This document shows, in pieces, positions 7,606-13,956 of a stretch of DNA of 20,109 nt. The stretch spans positions 1 through 20,109 of the forward strand of contig JAGGWT010000054.1 of the NCBI GenBank assembly GCA_021163455.1, in the 5' to 3' direction. The position numbers were made by a program, and so were the translations under genes. Source of the DNA: Thermoplasmata archaeon (GTDB taxonomy: Archaea; Thermoplasmatota; E2; DHVEG-1; B18-G2). The notes under the pieces were generated by a model. The model was not told the DNA's origin. It ran no database searches and saw nothing but the letters and a program-made list of their open reading frames with translations. The stretch's first letter is position 1. Every line of letters begins with the position of its first letter.

Positions 7606-8115
7606 GTGACGGTATGGTTTACCGGTTTGCCGTGCTCCGGTAAAACAACGATAGCGAGAGAAGTTATGAAAAGACTGGAGGGCAAATATGATGTCGAGTT
7701 GCTGGATGGTGATACCGTAAGAGATTACATAAGAAACAAGGATTTTTCGAGAGAAGGTAGAAACAAACACCTGAGATACATAGCCCTGATGGCGAGATTA
7801 CTCTCAAAGAGAGGGGTGATCGTCCTCTGCTCCTTCGTGAGTCCATACAGAGAGAACAGGGATTTTGCCAGAAAGATAAACGATAACTTTGTGGAGGTCT
7901 ACGTGAAGGCACCTTTGGAGGTTTGTATAGAGAGAGATGTGAAGGGCATGTACAAAAAGGCACTGAACGGAGAGATAAAGGGCTTTACCGGCATAGATGA
8001 CCCCTATGAAGAGCCAGATAATCCCGAACTGGTCATCGAGACGGATAAAGAGACACTTGAGGAGTCCACAAATAAGGTTCTAAACAAACTTCGAGAACTT
8101 GGCTATATAGATTAA
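7606..8115 (+). CDS. cysC: Adenylylsulfate (APS) kinase
   Basis: A 169-residue kinase that phosphorylates APS to PAPS with ATP. Visible features: the P-loop GLPCSGKTT (7-15), LLDGDTVRD (32-40), the FSREGRNKH segment (47-55), CSFVSPYRENRD (75-86), and the C-terminal lid ending in GIDDPYEEPDNPEL (129-142), all characteristic of CysC. It is near the usual length, slightly short at the N-terminus. The only good in-frame start is GTG at 7606, yet a very strong ribosome sequence GGAGGTGA (7585-7592) lies 13 bases upstream. An ATA codon at 7597 is in frame and optimally spaced, and would add a family-like Ile-Ser-Gly, so the true start is uncertain. Neighbours indicate PAPS production for the sulfotransferase. 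Confidence 0.93.
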   Translation: MTVWFTGLPCSGKTTIAREVMKRLEGKYDVELLDGDTVRDYIRNKDFSREGRNKHLRYIALMARLLSKRGVIVLCSFVSPYRENRDFARKINDNFVEVYVKAPLEVCIERDVKGMYKKALNGEIKGFTGIDDPYEEPDNPELVIETDKETLEESTNKVLNKLRELGYID

Positions 8116-8116
8116 A

Positions 8117-8260
8117 ATGTTCACTATAGACATCGGTGGCTTGGAAATAGGAATTTCCATCACCATAGTGTTACTTGCATTCATATGTGAACTCATAAAC
8201 TCCGATGGATGCTTTTCAAGAACAGAATCATTGTTATTACAAAGGTTGGCAGGTGATTGA
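8117..8260 (+). pseudogene. Probable truncated N-terminus of a TauE-like gene
   Basis: A 47-codon frame starts 1 base after the cysC stop. It encodes a hydrophobic segment, SITIVLLAFICELINS, parallel to GILLVAFTAALVDTS at the start of the intact TauE protein downstream. After that Ser the match stops and the remainder (about 18 residues) looks like random sequence before a TGA. No ribosome site precedes the ATG. I read it as the remnant of an older TauE/SafE gene interrupted or replaced by the present copy. A functional tiny membrane peptide cannot be excluded. Confidence 0.35.
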
Positions 8261-8261
8261 G

Positions 8262-9008
8262 TTGTTTGACTTATTTACATTAGGTATATTGCTGGTAGCA
8301 TTCACAGCCGCTTTAGTTGATACATCTCTTGGTATGTGTTATGGCACTATTCTTGCACCAGTCCTTTTGATAGCAGGATATCCTCCCGAGGTTGTTGTTC
8401 CTACAGTTCTTTTTTCTCAATTGGTTGTTGATATAGTGGGTGGCATAACCCATACAAAAGTTAAAAATTTCACCAGAAAGAATATAAAAGTCGCTTTGAT
8501 TGTGGCCATTCCATCGACTATTTTCGTATCTCTTGGTGTATTTTTAAATGTAAATCTACCTACGATAATCACAAGGACATATATCGGTCTAATTGTTACT
8601 CTATTGGGTTTTTTACTTTTGTTGGGAATAAAACTTAGAAAAACATCCAAAAGACTCGTTTTCATATCTAGTATAGCGGGATTTAATAAGGGATTTATGG
8701 GCGGTGGCTTTGGTCCCATTGTTGTATCCGGGCAAATAGTTCTCAATCACGATGTTAGACCATCTGTGTCAATAGGCGATATTGCAGAAATTCCTGTATG
8801 TATCGTCGGATTGCTGGCCTTTGCTGTACTTGGTAAATTGTCTTTCCTACCAATCTATCTTGTTGTAACTGTTCCAGCATTGATAGCATCATTCATTGGA
8901 CCACATATAACAATGAAAATCGGTCAAAAAAACTATGCCGAGAAAATAATTGGTGTGATAACACTCATTCTGGGCATTGTAACTCTATTGAAGATTATTT
9001 TGGGCTGA
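8262..9008 (+). CDS. TauE/SafE family membrane transporter
   Basis: A 248-residue integral membrane protein with about eight hydrophobic segments. Two internally related glycine-rich motifs mark the family: DTSLGMCYGTILAPVLL (residues 19-35) and GFNKGFMGGGFGPIVVSGQ near 140-158. TauE/SafE proteins move sulfite, sulfonates, sulfate-like anions or other small acids. As the gene after the PAPS genes on the same strand, it may import sulfate or export sulfite, but the gene order alone proves neither. The TTG at 8262 is chosen because AGGTGA (8251-8256) is 5 bases upstream. The ATG at 8205 would add a polar, family-unlike extension and lacks a ribosome site. The gene is visibly richer in T than its neighbours, partly from membrane codons. 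Confidence 0.85.
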   Translation: MFDLFTLGILLVAFTAALVDTSLGMCYGTILAPVLLIAGYPPEVVVPTVLFSQLVVDIVGGITHTKVKNFTRKNIKVALIVAIPSTIFVSLGVFLNVNLPTIITRTYIGLIVTLLGFLLLLGIKLRKTSKRLVFISSIAGFNKGFMGGGFGPIVVSGQIVLNHDVRPSVSIGDIAEIPVCIVGLLAFAVLGKLSFLPIYLVVTVPALIASFIGPHITMKIGQKNYAEKIIGVITLILGIVTLLKIILG

Positions 9009-9308
9009 AATCTGTTTAGAGACATGTACCGGGGTATATTTCCTTAGTAGGGAACAAAGCCAATGTTCTCAACACTTCACAACCTTCGGTCTACTCGTGG
9101 TTGTCTTTTCCCACCTTAGCAGCAGATATGCGACCACACTCCACTCTACCCAAATCAGATGACTTTATTCACCAACTTCGTGCATCTGCAAAATGTTATA
9201 ACAATCGTAGATTCATCTGCCCTCATCAGGTTGCTGCTGTTCTGATTGATATAGAAATTGATACGCACAAAAACCTCTTAAAGCAATCCTGCCATTTATG
9301 GTGATGTT
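9009..9308. other. Gene-free stretch after TauE
   Basis: About 300 bases without a convincing gene. A plus-strand frame (9101-9304) is open, but its product is rich in His, Pro and Ser, has no ribosome site and matches nothing I recognise. Minus-strand frames are broken by stops. The stretch may be decayed coding sequence linked to the disturbed TauE locus. A weak TATA-like element (9276-9283) lies about 26-30 bases before the next gene. Confidence 0.5.
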
Positions 9309-10322
9309 ATGAGAGCGATGGTTCTAGAGAAGATCACCCGGGTTGAAGATGAGCCGCTTAAACTCAGAGAAGTGAAGGTACCAGACATATCAGAAAATGA
9401 AATTCTCGTTAAGATATCCGTATGCGGTGTATGTCATACAGAGCTTGACGAGATAGAGGGGAGGGTGAAGCCAAAACTCCCGGTAATTCCAGGACACGAG
9501 ATAGTGGGATACGTCGAGAAGACGGGAAGCAGAGTGAAAAGATTCAATACAGGCGATAGGGTGGGGATAGGATGGATATACTCTGCATGTGGAGAATGCA
9601 AATTCTGTAAGAGCGGCAGAGAAAACCTGTGCTATAACTTCAGAGCCACGGGATGTGATGAAAATGGCGGTTATGCAGAATACATCAAGATAAATGAGAA
9701 CTTTGCCTATCCAATTCCCGACACCTTTTCTGATTCAGAGGCGGCTCCTCTGATGTGCGCCGGCGCCATAGGTTACAGGGCACTGAGACTTACACAGATG
9801 AGGGATGGAGATACCATAGCACTCTACGGTTTTGGTGCATCGGCACATATAGTGATACAGATTGTTAAGCATCTTTATCCAGACTCTCAGGTATTTGTGT
9901 TCACAAAGCGAAGGGATGATGAGCCGAGCAAACTCGCAAGAAAGATGGGAGCTGACTGGGTTGGGATTACTGGAGATACACCTCCAGAGAAATTTGATAG
10001 AGCCATAGATACAACCCCCGTGGGTATTCCGGTTGCAGAGGCTCTGAGGAACATGGAGAGGGGAGGGAGGCTTGTGATAAACGCTATCAGGAAAGAGACA
10101 AAGATTCCGGAGATGGACTATGCCAACCATCTGTGGGATGAGAAGGAGGTAAAGAGCGTTGCGAATATAACAAGGAAGGACATAGAAGAATTTCTCAAGA
10201 TAGCTGCTGAGATACCAATAAAGCCAGAGGTGAAAGAATTCAAACTTGAGGAGGCAAACAGGGCACTTGTTATGTTGAAACATGGAAAATACAGAGGAGC
10301 TGGTGTTTTGAAGATACTCTAA
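9309..10322 (+). CDS. Zinc-dependent alcohol dehydrogenase
   Basis: A 337-residue medium-chain dehydrogenase/reductase. Catalytic zinc ligands are Cys42 (GVCHTE) and His63-Glu64 (PGHE), with Cys150 in the usual third position. Structural-zinc cysteines are 94, 97, 100 and 108 (CGECKFCKSG...C). The nucleotide-binding turn is GFGASAH (174-180), with Ser replacing one of the usual glycines. The MRAMVLEK start and layout resemble the AdhA-type bacterial and archaeal alcohol dehydrogenases that interconvert primary alcohols and aldehydes with NAD(P). The ribosome sequence GGTGAT is 3 bases before this ATG. It is alone on its strand and shares CTAA at 10319-10322 with the convergent radical SAM gene. 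The physiological substrate is unknown. Confidence 0.88.
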   Translation: MRAMVLEKITRVEDEPLKLREVKVPDISENEILVKISVCGVCHTELDEIEGRVKPKLPVIPGHEIVGYVEKTGSRVKRFNTGDRVGIGWIYSACGECKFCKSGRENLCYNFRATGCDENGGYAEYIKINENFAYPIPDTFSDSEAAPLMCAGAIGYRALRLTQMRDGDTIALYGFGASAHIVIQIVKHLYPDSQVFVFTKRRDDEPSKLARKMGADWVGITGDTPPEKFDRAIDTTPVGIPVAEALRNMERGGRLVINAIRKETKIPEMDYANHLWDEKEVKSVANITRKDIEEFLKIAAEIPIKPEVKEFKLEEANRALVMLKHGKYRGAGVLKIL

Positions 10323-12013
10323 CTGAATGAAACCCCCATTTCCAGAAATTTTCTGGTCACATCCGCATCATCCAGGATGCGGAACAGTTCATCTTCATTT
10401 CTGATGGGTCTATTCATGATTATTCTTAGTGCCCTTTTTTCTCCTATACCGGGCACAGCTTTCAGTGTTTCAACGGGGATACTGTTTATTTTTATGGGGT
10501 ATGGCAGAGCGGTAACCGAGCGGTAACCGTGGTCTATGATTCTGACATCCATGAATTTTCCGAGTACAATCTTTCCAGGAATACCGACCAGGATGGGATA
10601 ACTTCCAAGTTGTCTTGCAAAGGTAATTTTTCCTATATGGATTTCTGTGTAAACATCTCTCAAGATGGTTCCTTCTGGAACCACCCTTCTCAGCATCTCT
10701 CTGTCTATCTTTTCTCTCACCATTCTCTTGAAGCGCTTGAATAACTCCATATGTTTCTTTATTATCCTGTTTCCCACTTCATACATCCTTGTTCCAGGCA
10801 GAGGAATAACCTGTCTGAGATTTATCCTTCGAATCAGCAAGCCTCTATCCAGTATCTCTTTTAGAAGATCAAAATCGCGAACGAACGTTTCTTTACTTTC
10901 TCCCTTCAATCCAAAAACGAAGTTCAATCCCGGCAGAAACTCTGGCAGACCATTGTATCCCCTTTTTGAGCCAACTTCATTTATTATGCTGACCGCTTTG
11001 ATAACATCTTCGGGATATGCCTTCAGATTGTTTTCCTTTATTACTCTTGGGTCTGCACTCTCCACACCAAAGGCTGCAACATCCCCTGGAGTGTGATACT
11101 TGATGATAATTTTTGCTATCCTTTTGCACTCATCCGGATATCTGGCTATCACTCCAGGATTTGCGTTATCCACATGTAGCGTTTTTATATCGGGGGCAAC
11201 ATTCCTTATGCCTCGAAAAAGTTTCTCAATCTCATCAGGGGATGGTTTTGGAAATTCTTCCCTCCCAGTATCGATGGCTCTGTACGAGAATATGCAGGGT
11301 TGATTACCTATCCTGAAATGTCTGATTCCATGTCGGTAGAGAGAGGAAATCTCTGCCACTATGTCTTTAACTTCTCTGAAGACGGGTAAACCTTTTAAGG
11401 GCTCTATGCAAAAAGAGCAACCTCCTGTTATGGATCTCGGGCAACCTCTGTATGTTTCTATCTCCGCTATGATATAATCCGGGTAGTTTGGATGCTGTTT
11501 AACAATACCTGCCCCTCTTACGGCATACTCTCTTACCTCTGTGTAATCTCCTCTTGTTGCATCAGGGTCAGCATCTCCACTCTTCAGAAATTCTTTCAGA
11601 AAAATCTCTCCATCTCCTTTCACAACAAAATCAAATACGTCCCTGACCTCCCTCGGCTTCACTCCTCCAGCCACACCGAAACCGAATCTGCCCGCAGGTC
11701 CGCACAGCATCTTTACCGGTCTGTTTACTCTTTCCAGATATTTTCTTATCTCCTTGGGGTGGGCAGGATACGTGGAGAGATACCTTCCGGGTACAGCCAT
11801 CCCCGCTATTACAGCAATGATATCAAAGACATTGAGTTCCTGAATTGTTACATTACCTCTTCTCAAATCATCGATGGTGATGTATCTCACATCTGCGTCT
11901 CTATCAATGCTCCAGGCGGCGCCTGCAAGGTATCGCGGATATGGGCTTATGTAAGGAGGTACACCGAGGCATGTGGGCTCATCCACATATCCATCGAGAA
12001 TCGCTATCCTCAT
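10319..12013 (-). CDS. COG1031-type radical SAM enzyme with HhH tail
   Basis: A 564-residue Fe-S enzyme. The N-terminal third (ILDGYVDEP, PPYISPYPRY, then an alternating strand-helix region) resembles the cobalamin-binding-like domain of related radical SAM proteins. The cluster motif is Cys191-Cys199-Cys202 (RGCPRSITGGCSFC), with seven residues instead of three between the first two cysteines. The C-terminus carries a helix-hairpin-helix (LKAVPGIGEKRA), suggesting nucleic-acid binding. This order matches the uncharacterised archaeal family COG1031; its reaction is unknown, though RNA modification is a reasonable guess. The ATG at 12013 is chosen because it overlaps the TGA of the small cysteine-rich gene as ATGA. 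A longer TTG start at 12046 has a badly spaced ribosome site. Confidence 0.85.
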   Translation of the reverse strand: MRIAILDGYVDEPTCLGVPPYISPYPRYLAGAAWSIDRDADVRYITIDDLRRGNVTIQELNVFDIIAVIAGMAVPGRYLSTYPAHPKEIRKYLERVNRPVKMLCGPAGRFGFGVAGGVKPREVRDVFDFVVKGDGEIFLKEFLKSGDADPDATRGDYTEVREYAVRGAGIVKQHPNYPDYIIAEIETYRGCPRSITGGCSFCIEPLKGLPVFREVKDIVAEISSLYRHGIRHFRIGNQPCIFSYRAIDTGREEFPKPSPDEIEKLFRGIRNVAPDIKTLHVDNANPGVIARYPDECKRIAKIIIKYHTPGDVAAFGVESADPRVIKENNLKAYPEDVIKAVSIINEVGSKRGYNGLPEFLPGLNFVFGLKGESKETFVRDFDLLKEILDRGLLIRRINLRQVIPLPGTRMYEVGNRIIKKHMELFKRFKRMVREKIDREMLRRVVPEGTILRDVYTEIHIGKITFARQLGSYPILVGIPGKIVLGKFMDVRIIDHGYRSVTALPYPIKINSIPVETLKAVPGIGEKRALRIIMNRPIRNEDELFRILDDADVTRKFLEMGVSFS

Positions 12014-12135
12014 TCTCTCATTGTAATGGCTTTTATTGAGCAACAACCTCTCTTCTCGTCAAACCACTCGCATCTCACCCCAAGACATCTTACCAGATTA
12101 CCATGCCTGCTCATAACTGGACAGTATCCATTCAT
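12010..12135 (-). CDS. 41-residue cysteine-rich small protein
   Basis: A short gene. The protein contains five cysteines in the order CPVMS (Cys5), CLGVRCEWF (Cys17, Cys22) and RGCCSIKAI (Cys30, Cys31). This resembles a widespread class of small archaeal and phage proteins of the form CPxxS...Cx4CxW...CxIKxI. Two features support it as real. Its TGA overlaps the radical SAM ATG (ATGA), and a minus-strand TATA-like box (12158-12165) lies about 26 bases before its ATG, implying a leaderless mRNA. It may bind zinc or an Fe-S cluster; its function, possibly as a partner of the radical SAM enzyme, is an inference. Confidence 0.65.
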   Translation of the reverse strand: MNGYCPVMSRHGNLVRCLGVRCEWFDEKRGCCSIKAITMRE

Positions 12136-12157
12136 GATAGAGAAATGGACAATGGTG

Positions 12158-12165
12158 TAAATTTT
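12158..12165 (-). promoter_or_regulatory. TATA box for small protein/radical SAM operon
   Basis: Read on the minus strand as AAAATTTA, centred about 26 bases before the ATG at 12135. With no ribosome sequence before that ATG, a leaderless transcript is likely, separate from or additional to transcription through the sulfur-carrier gene. Confidence 0.5.
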
Positions 12166-12170
12166 GGTTT

Positions 12171-12416
12171 CTATCCGCCTTCAACAGGGGGAAAAATGGC
12201 TATCTCATCTCCATCCTTCAACCTTTCATCTCCCTTCGCATATCTGTGATTCAGAGAGTACAGTGTCGAATCCCTGATTTTTTCCAGTTCAGGATACTTT
12301 TCTATAAGTTTTTCCATGAGATCGTTGATGGTTATGCTCTCTTCTATCTTGATTTCCTCCTCCGCTTTTCCAACAATTTCTCTGTGAGCCGAATAAAACC
12401 TCACCTTCACCCTCAT
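12171..12416 (-). CDS. MoaD/ThiS-like sulfur carrier
   Basis: An 81-residue ubiquitin-fold protein ending in the diagnostic Gly-Gly (PPVEGG). MoaD features are the VKVRFYSAHREIVGK start, a central helix with LMEKLIEKYPEL, the NHRYAKGDERLKDGDEIAIFPPVEGG pattern, and family length. Its C-terminus would be adenylated and thiocarboxylated to donate sulfur for molybdopterin/tungstopterin, tRNA thiolation, or small archaeal modifier conjugation. The E1-like gene directly upstream is the obvious activator. The ATG at 12416 overlaps the upstream TGA as ATGA and is 7 bases after GAGGT; the in-frame ATG at 12422 is too close to that sequence. MoaD is somewhat favoured over ThiS by length. Confidence 0.85.
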   Translation of the reverse strand: MRVKVRFYSAHREIVGKAEEEIKIEESITINDLMEKLIEKYPELEKIRDSTLYSLNHRYAKGDERLKDGDEIAIFPPVEGG

Positions 12417-13123
12417 CCACATACCTCACAGTCTGGATTTCTATCAACTTCTATAATATCGAAAGACATTCTTGTTGCATCATATATCAGTATTTTTCCA
12501 TAGAGACATTCTCCTGTTCCTGTCAGATATTTTATAACCTCTGTTGCCTCAATAAGACCAATCAATCCAGCTGTTACACCTATTATGGACCTGTCCTTTG
12601 GTATACTTTCAGGAAATATGCATCTCAGGCATGGGGTAACCCTAGGTATGATTGTCATCACCTGACCATAAAACGCTCTGCACGCTCCATGAAAAAAGGG
12701 TTTGTTCAATTCAACAACCGCTCTGTTTACGAGGAACCTTGTTTCAAAATTATCGAGACAATCAACAACAGCATCAGCATCCCTTATCAATTCTCGAATG
12801 TTGTCTTCATTTATCTCTTCCCTCAATCCTTCCACCTCAATATCACTGTTCATCTCTTTCAACCTCTTCTCCGCCACTTCGGCTTTCCATTTTCCTAAGT
12901 CTTCTTCTGTGTAGAGAATCTGTCTGTTTAGATTGTTCTTTTCAATCTTGTCTCTATCAACCACCTTCAGATGCCCAACTCCGGCTACTGTTAGATATAT
13001 GGATACTGCTGAGCCGAGGCCGCCCAGACCAAGTATCACTACTCTTGCTCTGGAGAGCTTCTTCTGTGCCTCTATTCCAAAACCGGGTATGGCGATTTGC
13101 CTTCTGTATCTCTCAATATCCAT
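12413..13123 (-). CDS. HesA/MoeB/ThiF-family E1-like adenylyltransferase
   Basis: A 236-residue enzyme that adenylates the C-terminal glycine of the sulfur carrier encoded just downstream (4-base overlap). Visible: the nucleotide loop GLGGLGS (32-38), Asp56 (VVDRD), LNRQ (65-68), DCLDN (121-125), and two zinc-type pairs, CLRC (165-168) and CEVC (232-235). In E. coli MoeB and ThiF a cysteine precedes the GV(L/M)xPxxG stretch; the matching position here (before IIGVTAGLIG) is not cysteine, so it may adenylate without forming a persulfide or thioester at that site. The ATG at 13123 is preferred over GTG at 13132 because AGGTGAT (13134-13128) is 4 bases upstream. Whether it serves cofactor synthesis or protein tagging cannot be decided. 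Confidence 0.88.
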   Translation of the reverse strand: MDIERYRRQIAIPGFGIEAQKKLSRARVVILGLGGLGSAVSIYLTVAGVGHLKVVDRDKIEKNNLNRQILYTEEDLGKWKAEVAEKRLKEMNSDIEVEGLREEINEDNIRELIRDADAVVDCLDNFETRFLVNRAVVELNKPFFHGACRAFYGQVMTIIPRVTPCLRCIFPESIPKDRSIIGVTAGLIGLIEATEVIKYLTGTGECLYGKILIYDATRMSFDIIEVDRNPDCEVCG

Positions 13124-13210
13124 ACATATCACCTGTCACAGGATGTGGGAATTCTGCAAATAAATGTAGCATAGAAGAGGGTTTTTTCAATCCTTTGCCT
13201 GATAGATACT

Positions 13211-13220
13211 TGGATATCCA
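13211..13220. promoter_or_regulatory. 10-bp palindrome at predicted start site
   Basis: TGGATATCCA is a perfect palindrome. It coincides with the transcription start predicted from the minus-strand TATA box at 13239-13246, a typical repressor position. It could also be chance in a 190-base gap. Confidence 0.3.
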
Positions 13221-13238
13221 TCCACTGGGTGTAGATCC

Positions 13239-13246
13239 TTATATAA
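13239..13246 (-). promoter_or_regulatory. TATA box for the E1/sulfur-carrier pair
   Basis: TTATATAA is symmetrical, but only the minus strand has a gene start in range. It predicts a start near 13217 and a leader of about 95 bases to the ATG at 13123. Otherwise the 13124-13313 gap holds no supported gene. Confidence 0.45.
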
Positions 13247-13313
13247 TTCCGATTATCAGAAAACCTATAGCAAGAATCGGGCCACTTCTCTCTAGGAAAA
13301 TTTATGACAAACG

Positions 13314-13619
13314 TCATTTCTTTTCTCCCATCCTTCTTTTAATCTCATTGCATATCTTGCAGACCTCACTATCTATAGATGACAACCCCCTGAATATTCG
13401 ATCAGCCGATTCTCTCACCATTGTGTAAATCTTTTCATCAAGTTCGAACCCTTTTCCTCTCTTCTCCGCCAGATACTGAGAAACCGCAGCATCGGTGAGT
13501 CCCAACTTTCTGGCTATGTCTCTGTTACACATCCCGTAGTCCTCGGAAAGTATCTTCACCACTTCCTTTCTGATGGAAGGTATCACATTTTTGACGATAT
13601 ACTCACACGGCAGGCTCAT
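13314..13619 (-). CDS. Archaeal HTH regulator (COG2522-like) with cysteines
   Basis: A 101-residue regulator. The N-terminus (MSLPCEYIVKNVIPSIRKE) and helix-turn-helix (NRDIARKLGLTDAAVSQYL, about 32-50) followed by KRGKGF match the archaeal XRE-like COG2522 family. Cysteines at 5, 31, 87 and 90 (the last two as CKIC) could bind metal, an Fe-S cluster or form disulfides, so redox or metal sensing is plausible but unproven. It is divergent from a CxxC DUF1858 gene and a thioredoxin-DsbD-like gene across a 73-base gap with inverted repeats, which makes those genes likely targets. A GGTGG ribosome sequence is about 4 bases before the ATG. Confidence 0.82.
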   Translation of the reverse strand: MSLPCEYIVKNVIPSIRKEVVKILSEDYGMCNRDIARKLGLTDAAVSQYLAEKRGKGFELDEKIYTMVRESADRIFRGLSSIDSEVCKICNEIKRRMGEKK

Positions 13620-13634
13620 GTTCCACCAAAAGTT

Positions 13635-13655
13635 TAAATAGAGTAATACTATTTA
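13635..13655. promoter_or_regulatory. Symmetrical divergent promoter element
   Basis: TAAATAG (13635-13641) and CTATTTA (13649-13655) form an inverted repeat with a 7-base centre. Each arm can act as a TATA box: the right arm read on the minus strand predicts a start near 13626 for the HTH gene, and either arm on the plus strand predicts starts near 13664 or 13678 for the DUF1858 gene. Overlapping divergent promoters are likely. Confidence 0.45.
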
Positions 13656-13658
13656 GAG

Positions 13659-13671
13659 TTAACGCCGTTAA
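13659..13671. promoter_or_regulatory. Inverted repeat, putative operator
   Basis: TTAACG-C-CGTTAA is a perfect 6+1+6 inverted repeat between divergent genes, near the predicted plus-strand transcription start. The neighbouring HTH protein is the natural candidate to bind it. Confidence 0.5.
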
Positions 13672-13692
13672 TATGGATGTAAGGATGAGAGT

Positions 13693-13896
13693 ATGAAAAT
13701 AACAAAGGATATGACCATTGCAGAAGCCCTTAAATACCCGGGTGTGGGAGAAGTTTTAGCTAAATATGGAATAGCCTGTTTCATGTGTCCCATGATGAGC
13801 TTGGAGAGGATAGAGGATATAGCGAGGGTTCACGGCATAGATATAGATACCCTACTCAAGGAACTCAATGATGCTGTAAACAAAAACAAAAAATAG
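13693..13896 (+). CDS. DUF1858 redox-disulfide domain protein
   Basis: A 67-residue protein. The MTIAEALKYPG start, VLAKYGIACFMCP centre and helical HGIDIDTLLKELN end match DUF1858, the hybrid-cluster-protein-associated redox disulfide domain. The active pair is Cys29-Cys32 (CFMC), where many relatives have CxGC. The family is thought to act in thiol or Fe-S redox chemistry; a partner is not known here. It is followed after 60 bases on the same strand by a thioredoxin-CcdA-like membrane protein and is divergent from a cysteine-bearing regulator. The ribosome sequence AAGGATGAG (13681-13689) precedes the ATG. Confidence 0.82.
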   Translation: MKITKDMTIAEALKYPGVGEVLAKYGIACFMCPMMSLERIEDIARVHGIDIDTLLKELNDAVNKNKK

Positions 13897-13956
13897 AACC
13901 TGGTATTACTTCTCTGCTCTAGTATCCACTTTCGTCTCGTATGGAGATGGTAAGCA

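Noticed and set aside
8205..8261. Longer N-terminus for the TauE protein
   Set aside because: No ribosome site at 8205, and the extra residues are polar and unlike the family. The TTG at 8262 has a well-spaced AGGTGA.
9101..9304. Plus-strand frame of 67 codons before the alcohol dehydrogenase
   Set aside because: TTG start without a ribosome site, odd His/Pro/Ser-rich composition and no family resemblance.
12014..12046. TTG start extending the radical SAM protein by 11 residues
   Set aside because: The purine-rich sequence touches the TTG, giving impossible spacing, whereas the ATG at 12013 forms an ATGA overlap with the upstream mini-gene.
13129..13317. Minus-strand frame of 62 codons overlapping the HTH stop as ATGA
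   Set aside because: The overlap is suggestive, but the product has no recognisable pattern, and the frame contains the TATA box and palindrome that fit as the promoter of the E1 gene.
12652..13428. Long plus-strand open frame (258 codons) opposite the E1-like gene
   Set aside because: It lies antisense to a gene with clear motifs, has low-complexity Ser/Leu-rich translation and no ribosome site, and is a shadow of the real gene.
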